A stretch of DNA of 64,000 nt from Streptomyces pseudovenezuelae (lineage in GTDB: Bacteria > Actinomycetota > Actinomycetes > Streptomycetales > Streptomycetaceae), in assembly GCF_001513955.1 (NCBI RefSeq), contig NZ_KQ948146.1, positions 346,476 through 410,475 of the forward strand, given 5' to 3'. Positions 33,440 through 41,661 of the stretch are shown piece by piece (position 1 is the first letter of the stretch; each line of letters begins with the position of its first letter). Position numbers and translations under genes: made by a program. A model generated the notes under the pieces. The model saw only the letters and a program-made list of their open reading frames with translations, did no database searches and was not told where the DNA came from.

Positions 33440-33556
33440 GTTTCGGCCTTCGCGGACCGAAACACGGGCGGGATGTGAGCCACCCCACAATCGATACGCT
33501 CCCGTTTCGATAGTTCTGGAGTTAGCCTGATTCCCACGAGTACGAAACCGTTTCGT
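33440..33556. promoter_or_regulatory. cluster of GTTTCG half-sites, regulator binding region
   Basis: GTTTCG or its complement CGAAAC occurs at 33440-33445, 33458-33463, 33504-33509, 33543-33548 and 33550-33555. The last two form the perfect 15-bp palindrome ACGAAAC-C-GTTTCGT, 42 bases before the response regulator start. The cluster fills the space between the divergent metalloprotease and response regulator genes. Confidence 0.55.
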
Positions 33557-33597
33557 TCAGAACCTTGCCCGCTGGACGAGAATGGAGCACGCACGCC

Positions 33598-34275
33598 ATG
33601 ACCAGCGTCCTCATCGCCACAGGCCAGTCACTTCAGCGCGTCGGCCTTCGAATGCTCCTCGAGTCCCAGCCCGATCTGACCGTCGTCGGGGAGGCGGCTC
33701 ACGGGCCGGAGGCGGTCCGGCTGAGCGCCCTGCTCCGGCCGGACATCGTCCTGCTGGACGGCCGCGGCTCCGGCACGGACACCGTCGAGACCGTCCGCCG
33801 CCTCGTCCACGCGCCGGACGGGCCCGCCCCGCACGTCCTGCTGCTCACCACGAGCGACGACGCCGATCCCTACGGCGCTCTGCGCGCCGGAGCCGCCGGA
33901 CATCTGCGCGAGGACGCCACCGCCGACGAACTGGTCGCGGCCGTACGGGTCGTGGCCGCCGGCGACGTGGTCGTCTCCCCCGGACTGACCCGCGCCCTCA
34001 TCGACGTCGTCCGCAGCCGGCGCGCCGTCGAGAGCTCCGTACCGGGCAACCGGCTGGGCACCCTCACCGGACGTGAGCGCGACGTGCTCACCGCGGTCGC
34101 CTCCGGAGACTCCAACGCCGAGATCGCCGACCGGCTCTCCATCGCCCCGACCACCGTGAAGTCCCACGTCAGCAACATCCTCACCAAGATCGGCGCCCGC
34201 GGCCGGGTCCAGGCGGTGGTGTTCGCCTACGAGTCGGGCCTGGTGCGGCCCCCGCAGCACGTGCTGCACGCGTGA
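33598..34275 (+). CDS. NarL/LuxR-type orphan response regulator
   Basis: A 225-residue two-domain protein. The receiver domain has its phospho-acceptor in RPDIVLLDGRGSG and the conserved Thr/Lys side in LLLTTSDDAD, but the usual lysine is not clear (AAGHLREDATAD in place of GYLLK), so phosphorylation may be atypical. The C-terminal LuxR helix-turn-helix reads LTGRERDVLTAVASGDSNAEIADRLSIAPTTVKSHVSNILTKI. No sensor kinase gene is adjacent. Start MTSVLIATGQSL. It probably binds the GTTTCG cluster upstream. Confidence 0.9.
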   Translation: MTSVLIATGQSLQRVGLRMLLESQPDLTVVGEAAHGPEAVRLSALLRPDIVLLDGRGSGTDTVETVRRLVHAPDGPAPHVLLLTTSDDADPYGALRAGAAGHLREDATADELVAAVRVVAAGDVVVSPGLTRALIDVVRSRRAVESSVPGNRLGTLTGRERDVLTAVASGDSNAEIADRLSIAPTTVKSHVSNILTKIGARGRVQAVVFAYESGLVRPPQHVLHA

Positions 34276-34278
34276 GCT

Positions 34279-34318
34279 CCGGTGCCCCCGGCGTACTGTG
34301 ATTCGCCCGGGGCACCGG
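34279..34318. terminator. hairpin between converging genes
   Basis: CCGGTGCCCC and its exact complement form a 10-bp stem around a 20-base loop, directly after the response regulator stop and before the converging oxidoreductase end. Confidence 0.7.
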
Positions 34319-34371
34319 ATGTTCGGCGTTGCACAGCGCGTGTTCCCGGCCGAGGAGCGGGACAGCGCCGA

Positions 34372-35478
34372 TCAGGCGGCGGTATAGCCGAGTTGACGCC
34401 TCATATAGGGCGTCATGAGGGTCTTCGCCTTGGCCAGGGTGCTGGTCCGGCTGCCGAGCACCGCCGTCTCGCCGCCCGGCACCGGCAGCATCGTCACCCC
34501 GTCGGCGGGGCCGAAGGGCACGATCAGCGGGGTGCGGTGGATGGGCCGGTAGAAGCGGGGCTCCTTGCGGTGCCGGCCCGAAGTGTTCAGGTGGGCGCGG
34601 ATGTTCCAGGCGGCGAGGTCGGCCTGGGCGAGCGCCGCCGGAGTGATCTTGAGCTCGGTGGCGTCGTTGACATCGCCGACCGCGAAGACGTCCAGTTGCC
34701 CCTCGGCCCGCAGCGAGCGGTCGACCTTGACATGCCCGGAGGGGGTCAGCCAGTCGCCGTGTCCGCCCAGGCGCAGCCAGAGGGTGTTGGGAGTGGTGCC
34801 GGTGGCCCAGAAGGACAGGTCCGCGGTGATGACGTCGCCGCGGGCGTCACGGTAGGTGCCGAAGTCGTTGCCCGGGGACATGAAGGAGTCGAGCCGCACC
34901 TCCACGTCATGGGACTCCAGCCAGGCGCGCGCCTTGCGGCCGGCCCGTTCGCTGCCCGTGTTGCCGAGCAGGGCGGGACCGGAGTGCGCGAGCGTGACCC
35001 GGGCGTCCGGCCGGGCCAGCCGGATCTCGGCGGCGAGTTCGACCCCGGAGGGCCCACCGCCGACGACGAGGACGTGCTCGGCGAAGGTGATCTTCTGCTG
35101 GTGCTCCGCGAAGGACTTCATCGCCTCCTCGGTGGTGGTCCCGGCGAAGCGGGCCGGTTCCGGGTAGTCGGCGCCGGTCGCGATCACCACCACGTCGTAG
35201 GGCAGCCGGGTGCCGTTGGCCAGCACGACCTGCCGCTCGGCCGTGTCGATGCGCACCACCTTGCCCACGACGACCTGGCCGTGGCGCAGCAGCCGGTCGT
35301 AGGGGATGAAGGGGGTCGCGCTCCACTCCCTGCGAACTCCCGCTCGCAGGGAGGAGATACGGTGGAAGAAGACCTCCTTGCGATCCACCAGCGTGACCCG
35401 GGCTGTCGCGTCCAGCCGTTTCGCCAGCCGGACGCCCGCATAGCCGCCGCCGATCACCACTACGTCGCCGTCACTCAC
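34372..35478 (-). CDS. NDH-2/FSP1-like NAD(P)H:quinone oxidoreductase
   Basis: A 368-residue flavoprotein. The first Rossmann motif VVVIGGGYAGVRLAKRL binds FAD. The second, VLVVGGGPSGVELAAEI, binds NAD(P)H, and VFAVGDVND is the second FAD contact. No redox cysteine pair is present, which separates it from disulfide reductases. The length and layout match type II NADH dehydrogenase-like and FSP1-like proteins that reduce quinones. GTG start with AGGAGA upstream. GAAAC-N5-GTTTC lies about 90 bases before the start. Confidence 0.9.
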   Translation of the reverse strand: MSDGDVVVIGGGYAGVRLAKRLDATARVTLVDRKEVFFHRISSLRAGVRREWSATPFIPYDRLLRHGQVVVGKVVRIDTAERQVVLANGTRLPYDVVVIATGADYPEPARFAGTTTEEAMKSFAEHQQKITFAEHVLVVGGGPSGVELAAEIRLARPDARVTLAHSGPALLGNTGSERAGRKARAWLESHDVEVRLDSFMSPGNDFGTYRDARGDVITADLSFWATGTTPNTLWLRLGGHGDWLTPSGHVKVDRSLRAEGQLDVFAVGDVNDATELKITPAALAQADLAAWNIRAHLNTSGRHRKEPRFYRPIHRTPLIVPFGPADGVTMLPVPGGETAVLGSRTSTLAKAKTLMTPYMRRQLGYTAA

Positions 35479-35566
35479 GCCGAGTCTCCTGAACCGTGGG
35501 GGGAGGGAGTGCCATGACGGACGAGCCGCTCCCCCGAGCACTCGGATGACGGCGAGCGTAACGCTT

Positions 35567-35581
35567 GAAACATAAAGTTTC
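35567..35581. promoter_or_regulatory. GAAAC-ATAAA-GTTTC inverted repeat
   Basis: Five-base perfect arms in the upstream region of the NDH-2-like gene, within the otherwise featureless 313-base gap 35479-35791. The half-site GTTTCG is shared with the cluster before the response regulator, so that regulator may also act here. Confidence 0.4.
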
Positions 35582-35791
35582 GGTTGGGTCGTGTGAGTTT
35601 TCCGTGGAGAACACCGGTGGCCGACCACGGCCCGGAGGTGGTCGAAGTTGAAGGCGCCGGACCGGCCGCCCACCGAGCCCTGGTCCCCAGGCGCTCCCCA
35701 GTCTGAGCCGGCAGCGGGTGACCACGGCTGGGGGGCGGCCTCGGAAGCTCACCGGCGCCCGCCGCAGCCAAGAAACATTCAGGTCAGGCCG

Positions 35792-36706
35792 CTACTCCGG
35801 CGGGGTCGGCGTGTCGTGGGTGCGGTACATCGCCTGGACGTCCAGTTCCAGCTGGACCGTGGGGCCGACCACCGCGATGCCCCGGGCCAGCATCGACCGC
35901 CAGTTGAGGGTGTAGTCCTCGCGGTGCAGCTCCGCCGTGGCGAGGGCCGCGCAGCGCAGTTCCTCGCCGTAGCCGCCGTTGACCGTGCCCAGATAGGTCG
36001 TGTCGAGGGCGACCGAACGGCTCACGCCGTGCATCGTCAGGCTGCCCTGCAGGGTCCACTTGCTGCCGCCCCGGTAGGCGAAGCGGCTGCTGACGAAGTC
36101 GATGTGGGGGAAGCGTTCCACGTCGAGGAAGTCACCGGAGCGCAGGTGGTTGTCGCGGGTGGTGTTGCCCGTCGTGATGCTGGAGGCGTCGATGCGGACC
36201 TGGACCCGGGACTGGGACATGTCCTGCGCGACCTGGATGCCCCCCTCGAAACGCTCGAAGCGCCCGTGGACGTGCGCCATCCCGACGTGCTTGGCGATGA
36301 AGCGGATCGCGGTGTGCGGCGGATCGAACAACCAGACGCCGGGCGTGGGCAGTTGGAGCGCCTGGGCCGGCTGTAGCCAGACCCGCTCGGCGGGGGCCGA
36401 GCCGCTCGGCCCGACCTCGACCGTCTCACGGTGCGGCTGGAGTCCCTCGGCCGCGGCCATCAGGCTGTAGCGGCCGGGAGGCAGTACGGCGACGAAGTAG
36501 CCGTAGGGGTCGGTCGTGCCGCGGGCCGCGACCCGGTGGGTGTCCAGGGCGGTGACGGTGACGTCCGCGCCCGGCATGGGCGAGCCCATCGGGTCGACGA
36601 TCTCGCGGGCCACGGCGCCCGCGCCTTCGGGGAGGGGGACGGAGAGGCCCGCCGCCTCGGCAAGGGCAGCCTTGGACCGCCGGCGCCGGAGGAGTGCGAG
36701 GGCCAT
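35792..36706 (-). CDS. YceI family protein with carboxypeptidase-regulatory-like domain
   Basis: A 304-residue protein. Residues about 30-105 form a carboxypeptidase regulatory-like beta domain (VDPMGSPMPGADVTVTAL, GTTDPYGYFVAVLPPGRYSLMA). The remainder is a YceI lipocalin-like barrel (FDPPHTAIRFIAKHVGMAHVHGRFERFEG, SSITTGNTTRDNHLRSGDFLDVERFP, LTMHGVSRSV). YceI proteins bind long isoprenoids or other hydrophobic ligands. No signal peptide is obvious, so it is probably cytoplasmic. ATG 36706 with AAGGTGA upstream. It lies 43 bases after maleylacetate reductase and may be the last gene of that operon. Confidence 0.9.
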   Translation of the reverse strand: MALALLRRRRSKAALAEAAGLSVPLPEGAGAVAREIVDPMGSPMPGADVTVTALDTHRVAARGTTDPYGYFVAVLPPGRYSLMAAAEGLQPHRETVEVGPSGSAPAERVWLQPAQALQLPTPGVWLFDPPHTAIRFIAKHVGMAHVHGRFERFEGGIQVAQDMSQSRVQVRIDASSITTGNTTRDNHLRSGDFLDVERFPHIDFVSSRFAYRGGSKWTLQGSLTMHGVSRSVALDTTYLGTVNGGYGEELRCAALATAELHREDYTLNWRSMLARGIAVVGPTVQLELDVQAMYRTHDTPTPPE

Positions 36707-36749
36707 GATGTTCACCTTTCTTAGGGGACTTGCTGTGGTGCTGCGGTCC

Positions 36750-37817
36750 TCACGGTCGACGGCCCTCGTAGGCCGCCTGGAGTACCTCCCGCACGCCGTC
36801 CGCGGTCACGGGACGCGGATTGGCGTACGGCTGTCCCGCCACCTGTACGGCCGCCTGTGCCAGGTCGGTCTCCTTGAGGCCGAGTTCGGCGAGGGAGCGC
36901 GGGGCGCCCAGGCGTCCGGCCAGGTCCCACAGGGCTCCTGGCGGGTCGTCGGCGACGAGTGCCCGGCTCAGCGCGGTCGACGCGTCGGGGGCGGCGGGGG
37001 CGTTGTACGCGAGCGCGTAGGGCAGCACGACCGTGTGCGTCTCGGCGTGCGGCAGTCCGAAGGTGCCGCCCAGGACGTGGCAGAGCTTGTGGTGCAGGCC
37101 CATCGTCGTCGCCCCGAGGCAGGCCCCGCACAGCCACGCCCCGTACAGCGCCCGGCTGCGCGCCTCCAGGTCCGCGGGGTCGACGGCCAGCAGGGGCAGC
37201 GCCTCGGTCATCGCCCGTACGCCGTCCTCGGCCATCAGCGCGATCAGCGGCGAGGTGTCCGGGGCGTAGAGCGCCTCGACCGCGTGTGCGAGGGCGTTGA
37301 TGCCGCTGGCCACGGTGAGCGGTACGGGCAGGGAGAGGGTCAGTTCGGGGTCGTAGACGACACTGCGGGGCTGGACCCTCGGGTCGCGGCCGGTGCGCTT
37401 GGCCGCGCCCTCGGTCAGGCCCCAGACGGGGGTCATCTCCGAGCCCGCGTAGGTCGACGGCACGGCGATCAGCGGCAGTCCGGTACGCAGGGCGATCGCC
37501 TTGCCGAGGCCGATGGAGGAGCCGCCGCCGACCGCGACGACACCGTCGGCCCCGGCCGCGCGGGCCACCGCCTCGGCCCGGTCGGCGTCCTCGACGGGCA
37601 CGTGCATCCGGGCCTCGGCGTGCAGCCCCGCACAGGAGTCGCCGAGCGCCTCCGCCACCGCCCGCGCGACGGCCTCGCCCCGGCTTCCGCACACCACCAG
37701 GGCCCGTCGCAGGCCGAGGTGTTCGACCTCGCCGGGGGTCGCGGTCAGGGCGGCGCCCGGCCGGAACACGACCCGCCCGGGACGGCTCTCGTAGGTGAAG
37801 TCGCCCATGAACGTCAT
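36750..37817 (-). CDS. maleylacetate reductase
   Basis: A 355-residue iron-type alcohol dehydrogenase family enzyme that reduces maleylacetate to 3-oxoadipate with NAD(P)H. The nucleotide site is VVAVGGGSSIGLGKAIAL; TYAGSEMTPVWGLTEG is specific to maleylacetate reductases. The usual iron-ligand histidines are partly present (GINALAHAVEAL, GLHHKLCHVLGG, LPHAETH). Its ATG overlaps the stop of the dioxygenase gene (ATGA), so the two are translated together. Final specific step of the hydroxyquinol branch. Confidence 0.93.
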   Translation of the reverse strand: MTFMGDFTYESRPGRVVFRPGAALTATPGEVEHLGLRRALVVCGSRGEAVARAVAEALGDSCAGLHAEARMHVPVEDADRAEAVARAAGADGVVAVGGGSSIGLGKAIALRTGLPLIAVPSTYAGSEMTPVWGLTEGAAKRTGRDPRVQPRSVVYDPELTLSLPVPLTVASGINALAHAVEALYAPDTSPLIALMAEDGVRAMTEALPLLAVDPADLEARSRALYGAWLCGACLGATTMGLHHKLCHVLGGTFGLPHAETHTVVLPYALAYNAPAAPDASTALSRALVADDPPGALWDLAGRLGAPRSLAELGLKETDLAQAAVQVAGQPYANPRPVTADGVREVLQAAYEGRRP

Positions 37818-38683
37818 GCGTTCGGCTCCAGTACGAGATCGAAGCGGGCGTGCCGGAAGGGGTTCGGGATGCCGAACTCCGCGGCCAGGGACGGATCGTC
37901 GGTCCTCGCGAAGTCCTGCACCAGACTCCGCTTCACGGCGAAGACGGCGTCGGAGTCGAGGTAGTCGCTGCCCGCGACGAAGATGTGGGTGGTGACCGGG
38001 GTGTGGCCGTCGGCACCCACGATGAAGTGGATGTGCGCGGGCCGGTAGGGGTGCCGGCCGGTCGCACGGAGCAGGTCGCCGACCGGGCCGTCGGTGGGGA
38101 TCGGGTAGGGCGCCGGGACACAGGTGCGGAACCAGAAGCGGCCCTCGGCGTCGGCGGTGAACAGTCCGCGTCCGTTGCCCGCGGGCTGTACGTCGGGCTG
38201 CTGGACGTCGTAGAAGCCACGGTCGTCGGCCTGCCAGACGTCGAGGAGGGCGCCGGGCAGCGGGGTGCCGTCCGCGGAGAGCACCCGGCCGCTGACCACG
38301 CAGGGCTCGCTGCCGCCCACCAGGTCGATGTCGTCGCCGAGTTCCCGGACGGGCGACTCGGTCATGTGGAAGGGACCTAGCACGGTGGACTCGGTGGCGC
38401 CCTGCACACGGTCGCCGTTGACGGTCTCGACGAGCATGGAGAGACCGAGGACGTCCGACAGGAGGATGAACTCCTGCCGGGTGTCCGTGCACGTCTGCCC
38501 GGTCGCCGTCAGGAAGGCGATCGCCTTCTCCCACTCCTCCTGGGTGAGCCGGGTCTCGCGCACGAAGTCGTGCAGATGACCGATCAGATGGGCGAGCAGT
38601 TCGCGCAGCCGTGGATCGGCGGTCGCGTGGAGGCTCGCGACGGCCTCCTCGGTGACGCTGCTTCCGGTCGCGTCGCTGGTCAT
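37814..38683 (-). CDS. hydroxyquinol 1,2-dioxygenase
   Basis: A 289-residue intradiol ring-cleavage dioxygenase that opens 1,2,4-trihydroxybenzene to maleylacetate. The amino helical dimer domain (LLAHLIGHLHDFVRETRLTQEEWE) is that of the catechol/hydroxyquinol group. The Fe(III) ligands are in DDRGFYDVQ (Tyr) and HPYRPAHIHFIV (Tyr, His, His). Start MTSDATGSS with AGGAG upstream. It lies between the flavin monooxygenase and maleylacetate reductase on one strand, completing a resorcinol to 3-oxoadipate route. Hydroxyquinol rather than catechol is inferred from the partner maleylacetate reductase. Confidence 0.93.
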   Translation of the reverse strand: MTSDATGSSVTEEAVASLHATADPRLRELLAHLIGHLHDFVRETRLTQEEWEKAIAFLTATGQTCTDTRQEFILLSDVLGLSMLVETVNGDRVQGATESTVLGPFHMTESPVRELGDDIDLVGGSEPCVVSGRVLSADGTPLPGALLDVWQADDRGFYDVQQPDVQPAGNGRGLFTADAEGRFWFRTCVPAPYPIPTDGPVGDLLRATGRHPYRPAHIHFIVGADGHTPVTTHIFVAGSDYLDSDAVFAVKRSLVQDFARTDDPSLAAEFGIPNPFRHARFDLVLEPNA

Positions 38684-38731
38684 CCCGGCTCCTCGTGCTC
38701 GACGGCGTTCCGCTTCTGCCATGGTCGCGCG

Positions 38732-40474
38732 TTATCGGGCGTGACCGAGGATCCGCCGCAGCGCGTCCGAGAGCAGCGCCTCGGCGTCCGGGGCCGCGGT
38801 CGGGTGCCGGAAGGCGACGAACCCGTCGGGCCGTACGAGCAGGGCGCCGGCGTCGGAGATCTCGCTTAGGCGCGCCCAGTCGCCGTACGGGTCCTCGTAC
38901 CGCTGTCCGGGACCGATGACCACGGTGGCGATCTCGACGTCCTGCGCCTTCGCGGCCCGGATCCAGCCCTCGCCGCCGATGCCGGTCAGCAGGGTGAAGC
39001 GACCCTTTCCGACGGTGTCGAGGGTGGAGAGGGTGCGGGTGCCGGAGGTGAGCCAGGCGTGCGGGACGCGGGCGCCGGGGCGGGAGGTGGGTTGGTGGTG
39101 GAGTTCGGGGTCGCGCGCGAAGGTCTCCTCGCCGGACCCGTCCGGGACGACCGCGTCCGAGACGTACCGCTGGTTGAGGTCGACGCCGTGCGCGTTGAAC
39201 TCGTACACCTTGAAGGCGATGGCCTCGCGGAGCCTGGCCCGCTGCTTCTCGGCGGCCTCGCCGGCGTCCTTGCGGGCGGCGATGTTGGCCCACAGCTGTT
39301 CGGGGGTCTGCGGGGAGAGTCCGTCGAGGGCCTCGAAGATCGGGGCGGTCTCGCCGATGGACCGGTTGGCCCGGGTGACGACCTGCTTGCCCACGGGGGC
39401 GCGTTCTGCGGTGTAGGTGTCGAGGAGCTTCGGCGAGGCGGTGCCGTCGAGGACGAGCTTCAGCTTCCAGGCGAGGTTGTAGGAGTCCTGGATGGAGGTG
39501 TTGGAGCCGAGGCCGTTGGACGGCGGGTGGCGGTGGGTGGCATCACCGGCGCAGAAAACCCGGCCCTGGGAGTAGGTCTCGGCGTACATCTCGTTGACGG
39601 TCCAGGCCGAGGACGACTTGATGGTCACCGGGCTCTCGTCGTCGCCGATCAGCTGCCGTACGACGGACTCGGCGTACTCGGTGGTCAGATCGGGGGCGCC
39701 CGCCGTGACGTCGTACCCCCACACGATCATCCACTCGTTCCACGGCCGCACACAGCGCACCAGACCCGCGCCGATGCCGCCGACGGTCGCGCCCGGGGCG
39801 AGGACCCAGTAGAGGGTGGAGGGCCGGTGGGCGGTGTACTTGCCGAGATCCGCCTCGAAGACGATGTTGATGCTGCCGGCCACGCCCATCTGGCCGCTCA
39901 TCGGGAGCCCGGCGTCCTCGGCCACCTTCGAACGGCCGCCGTCCGCGCCGATCAGATACTTCGCGCGGATCTCGTACGTGTCCCCGCGCAGCCGGTCCCG
40001 CACGGTGGCCGTCACGCCGTCGGCGTCCTGGGTGTGGGAGAGGTACTCGGTCTGGAAGCGCAGGCTGGTGCCGCGGGCGACGGCGGCGTCGACGAGGACG
40101 GGCTCCATGAGGTGCTGCGGCATGTCGCACATGCGGGTGGGGCTGGCGAGTTCGTGGGCGGCCTGGACGAGCGGGTCGTTGCCCCATGAGCGCACCCGGC
40201 CCAGTTCCTCGCCGGCGAGGCTGGTGCAGAAGGTGGTGTTGCCCATCAGGTGCTGCGGGGTCGCCTGCGCGATGACGTCCTGTTCGACCCCGAGGTCGCG
40301 CAGCACCTCCATGGTCCGCTGGTTGGTGATGTGCGCACGGGGGGTGTCGGCGAGGCTCGCGTAGCGGGTCACGACGATGTTGGGCACGCCGTAGCTGCTC
40401 AGCGCGAGCGCGGCGGAGGCTCCGGCCGGTCCGCTGCCTACGATCAGGACGTCGGTCTCAACGACGGTGGACAC
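38732..40474 (-). CDS. FAD-dependent phenol hydroxylase, probable resorcinol 4-hydroxylase
   Basis: A 580-residue group A flavin monooxygenase. The FAD motif is VLIVGSGPAGASAALAL, the middle motif YLIGADGGRSKVAEDAG, and the second FAD motif VFCAGDATHRHPPSNGLGSNTSIQDSYNLAWKL; a thioredoxin-like C-terminal domain follows. The SNTSIQD variant matches 2,4-dichlorophenol and resorcinol hydroxylases. It heads the operon, with dioxygenase and reductase downstream, so resorcinol to hydroxyquinol is the best guess. GTG start with GGAG upstream. A TGTCTC-N5-GAGACA palindrome lies 70 bases before it. Confidence 0.9.
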   Translation of the reverse strand: MSTVVETDVLIVGSGPAGASAALALSSYGVPNIVVTRYASLADTPRAHITNQRTMEVLRDLGVEQDVIAQATPQHLMGNTTFCTSLAGEELGRVRSWGNDPLVQAAHELASPTRMCDMPQHLMEPVLVDAAVARGTSLRFQTEYLSHTQDADGVTATVRDRLRGDTYEIRAKYLIGADGGRSKVAEDAGLPMSGQMGVAGSINIVFEADLGKYTAHRPSTLYWVLAPGATVGGIGAGLVRCVRPWNEWMIVWGYDVTAGAPDLTTEYAESVVRQLIGDDESPVTIKSSSAWTVNEMYAETYSQGRVFCAGDATHRHPPSNGLGSNTSIQDSYNLAWKLKLVLDGTASPKLLDTYTAERAPVGKQVVTRANRSIGETAPIFEALDGLSPQTPEQLWANIAARKDAGEAAEKQRARLREAIAFKVYEFNAHGVDLNQRYVSDAVVPDGSGEETFARDPELHHQPTSRPGARVPHAWLTSGTRTLSTLDTVGKGRFTLLTGIGGEGWIRAAKAQDVEIATVVIGPGQRYEDPYGDWARLSEISDAGALLVRPDGFVAFRHPTAAPDAEALLSDALRRILGHAR

Positions 40475-40543
40475 GGGCGCTCCAGGCGGGGGCTCACGGA
40501 TGGCGGACAGTCTTGATCATGCTGGGACGAGACGGTGCGCGGG

Positions 40544-40560
40544 TGTCTCAATACGAGACA
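40544..40560. promoter_or_regulatory. TGTCTC-N5-GAGACA palindrome, activator site
   Basis: Perfect six-base arms around AATAC, 70 bases upstream of the monooxygenase start. Spacing and TGT...ACA ends match the binding sites of enhancer-binding-type Fis regulators such as AcoR or NifA relatives. The GAF/AAA/Fis gene at 41662 is the natural candidate binder. Confidence 0.6.
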
Positions 40561-40664
40561 TCTGGGGCTGGGCGGGGGGCGCCGGGCGGCGGGGGCGAGG
40601 GTGTCGGGGTGACTTGCCGGACGGGGGGCGGCTGCCGGGGGGGTGGGCGGCGAGGTGACGACCA

Positions 40665-41395
40665 CTGCGCGGAGTGGAGAGGCGCGCCATACGGAACCCG
40701 GCATCCGCGCGAAGTGGTCCACACGCCGGGATCGGCGCCCGCGCGAGCGAGGTGAGCGACGAGGGAGGTGGCGACCACTGCCCGGAGCGGAGTGGCGCGC
40801 CATACGGAACCCCGCGCCCGCGCGAGATGATCCGCAGACCGGGAACCGGCGCCCGCGCGGGGCGGCGGCGAGGCCAGGACCCGGAGGACCCCGGCATCCG
40901 CGCGAAGGGTCCCCACGCCGGGGATCGGCGCCCGCGCGAGGTGAGCGACGAGGCGAAGACCTGCTGCGCGCCGAGGAGTAGAAGCAGTACCGGACCACGG
41001 CAGCTGCGCAGCGCGGAGTGGCGCACCATACGGAACCCCGCGCCCGCGCGAGATGATCCGCAGACCGGGAACCGGCGCCCGCGCGGGGCGGCGGCGAGGC
41101 CAAGCCCGCAGCGCGCCGAAGAGCAGAAGCAGTACCTGACAGCGGCAGGTGCGCGGAGCAGAGCGGCGCGCCATACGGAACCCGGCATCCGCGCGAAGTG
41201 AGCGACGAGGGAGGCGACGATCGCTGCGCGGAGCGGAGTAGCGCGCCGTGCAGAACCCCGCGCCCGCGCGAGCGCCGGGAATCGGCTCCCCGCGGGGTTC
41301 ACGGCGAGGCGAAGACCCGCAGAGCGGCGCGCCATACGGAACCCGGCGCCCGCGCGAAGTGGTCCGCAGACCGGAAACCGGCGCCCCCGGGGTGG
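40665..41395. repeat. degenerate interspersed repeat island
   Basis: The motif CATACGGAACCC with flanking GCGCGC occurs at about 40688, 40801, 41027, 41172 and 41332, with a diverged copy at 41247. Each is followed by a CCGCGCGA segment and usually by a CGCAGACCGG or ACGCCGGG segment and CGGCGCCCGCGCG. Spacing varies from 75 to 226 bases, so units are reshuffled rather than strictly tandem. It occupies most of the 1.19-kb gap between the monooxygenase and its regulator. I see no gene inside. Confidence 0.85.
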
Positions 41396-41661
41396 GCAGC
41401 GGGCCGGGTCCGGAGAGGTGCTGGCCGGACGGGGCTGTGCAGGTTTGTTGGCACGCTGGATGTCGGCGGGGGCGCAGCTCGGTTGACGGTCCGACGACGG
41501 CCGGGGTGCCGTGTGTTCCGTATGGGGAGTGCCCCGGGAGTTGGCCAGAGTGCGGGACGGCCGCCCCGCGTGGTCGTCGTGGTGGATGCCGGGCACCCGG
41601 TACCGCCGGCACCCAGGGCGGTCGTTGTCTGTTCAACCGAACCCGCTACGGTGGGTGGGTC

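Noticed and set aside
40561..41640. Long open frames on both strands in the repeat island
   Set aside because: They encode Arg/Pro/Gly-rich low-complexity text with no start signal and follow the repeat units.
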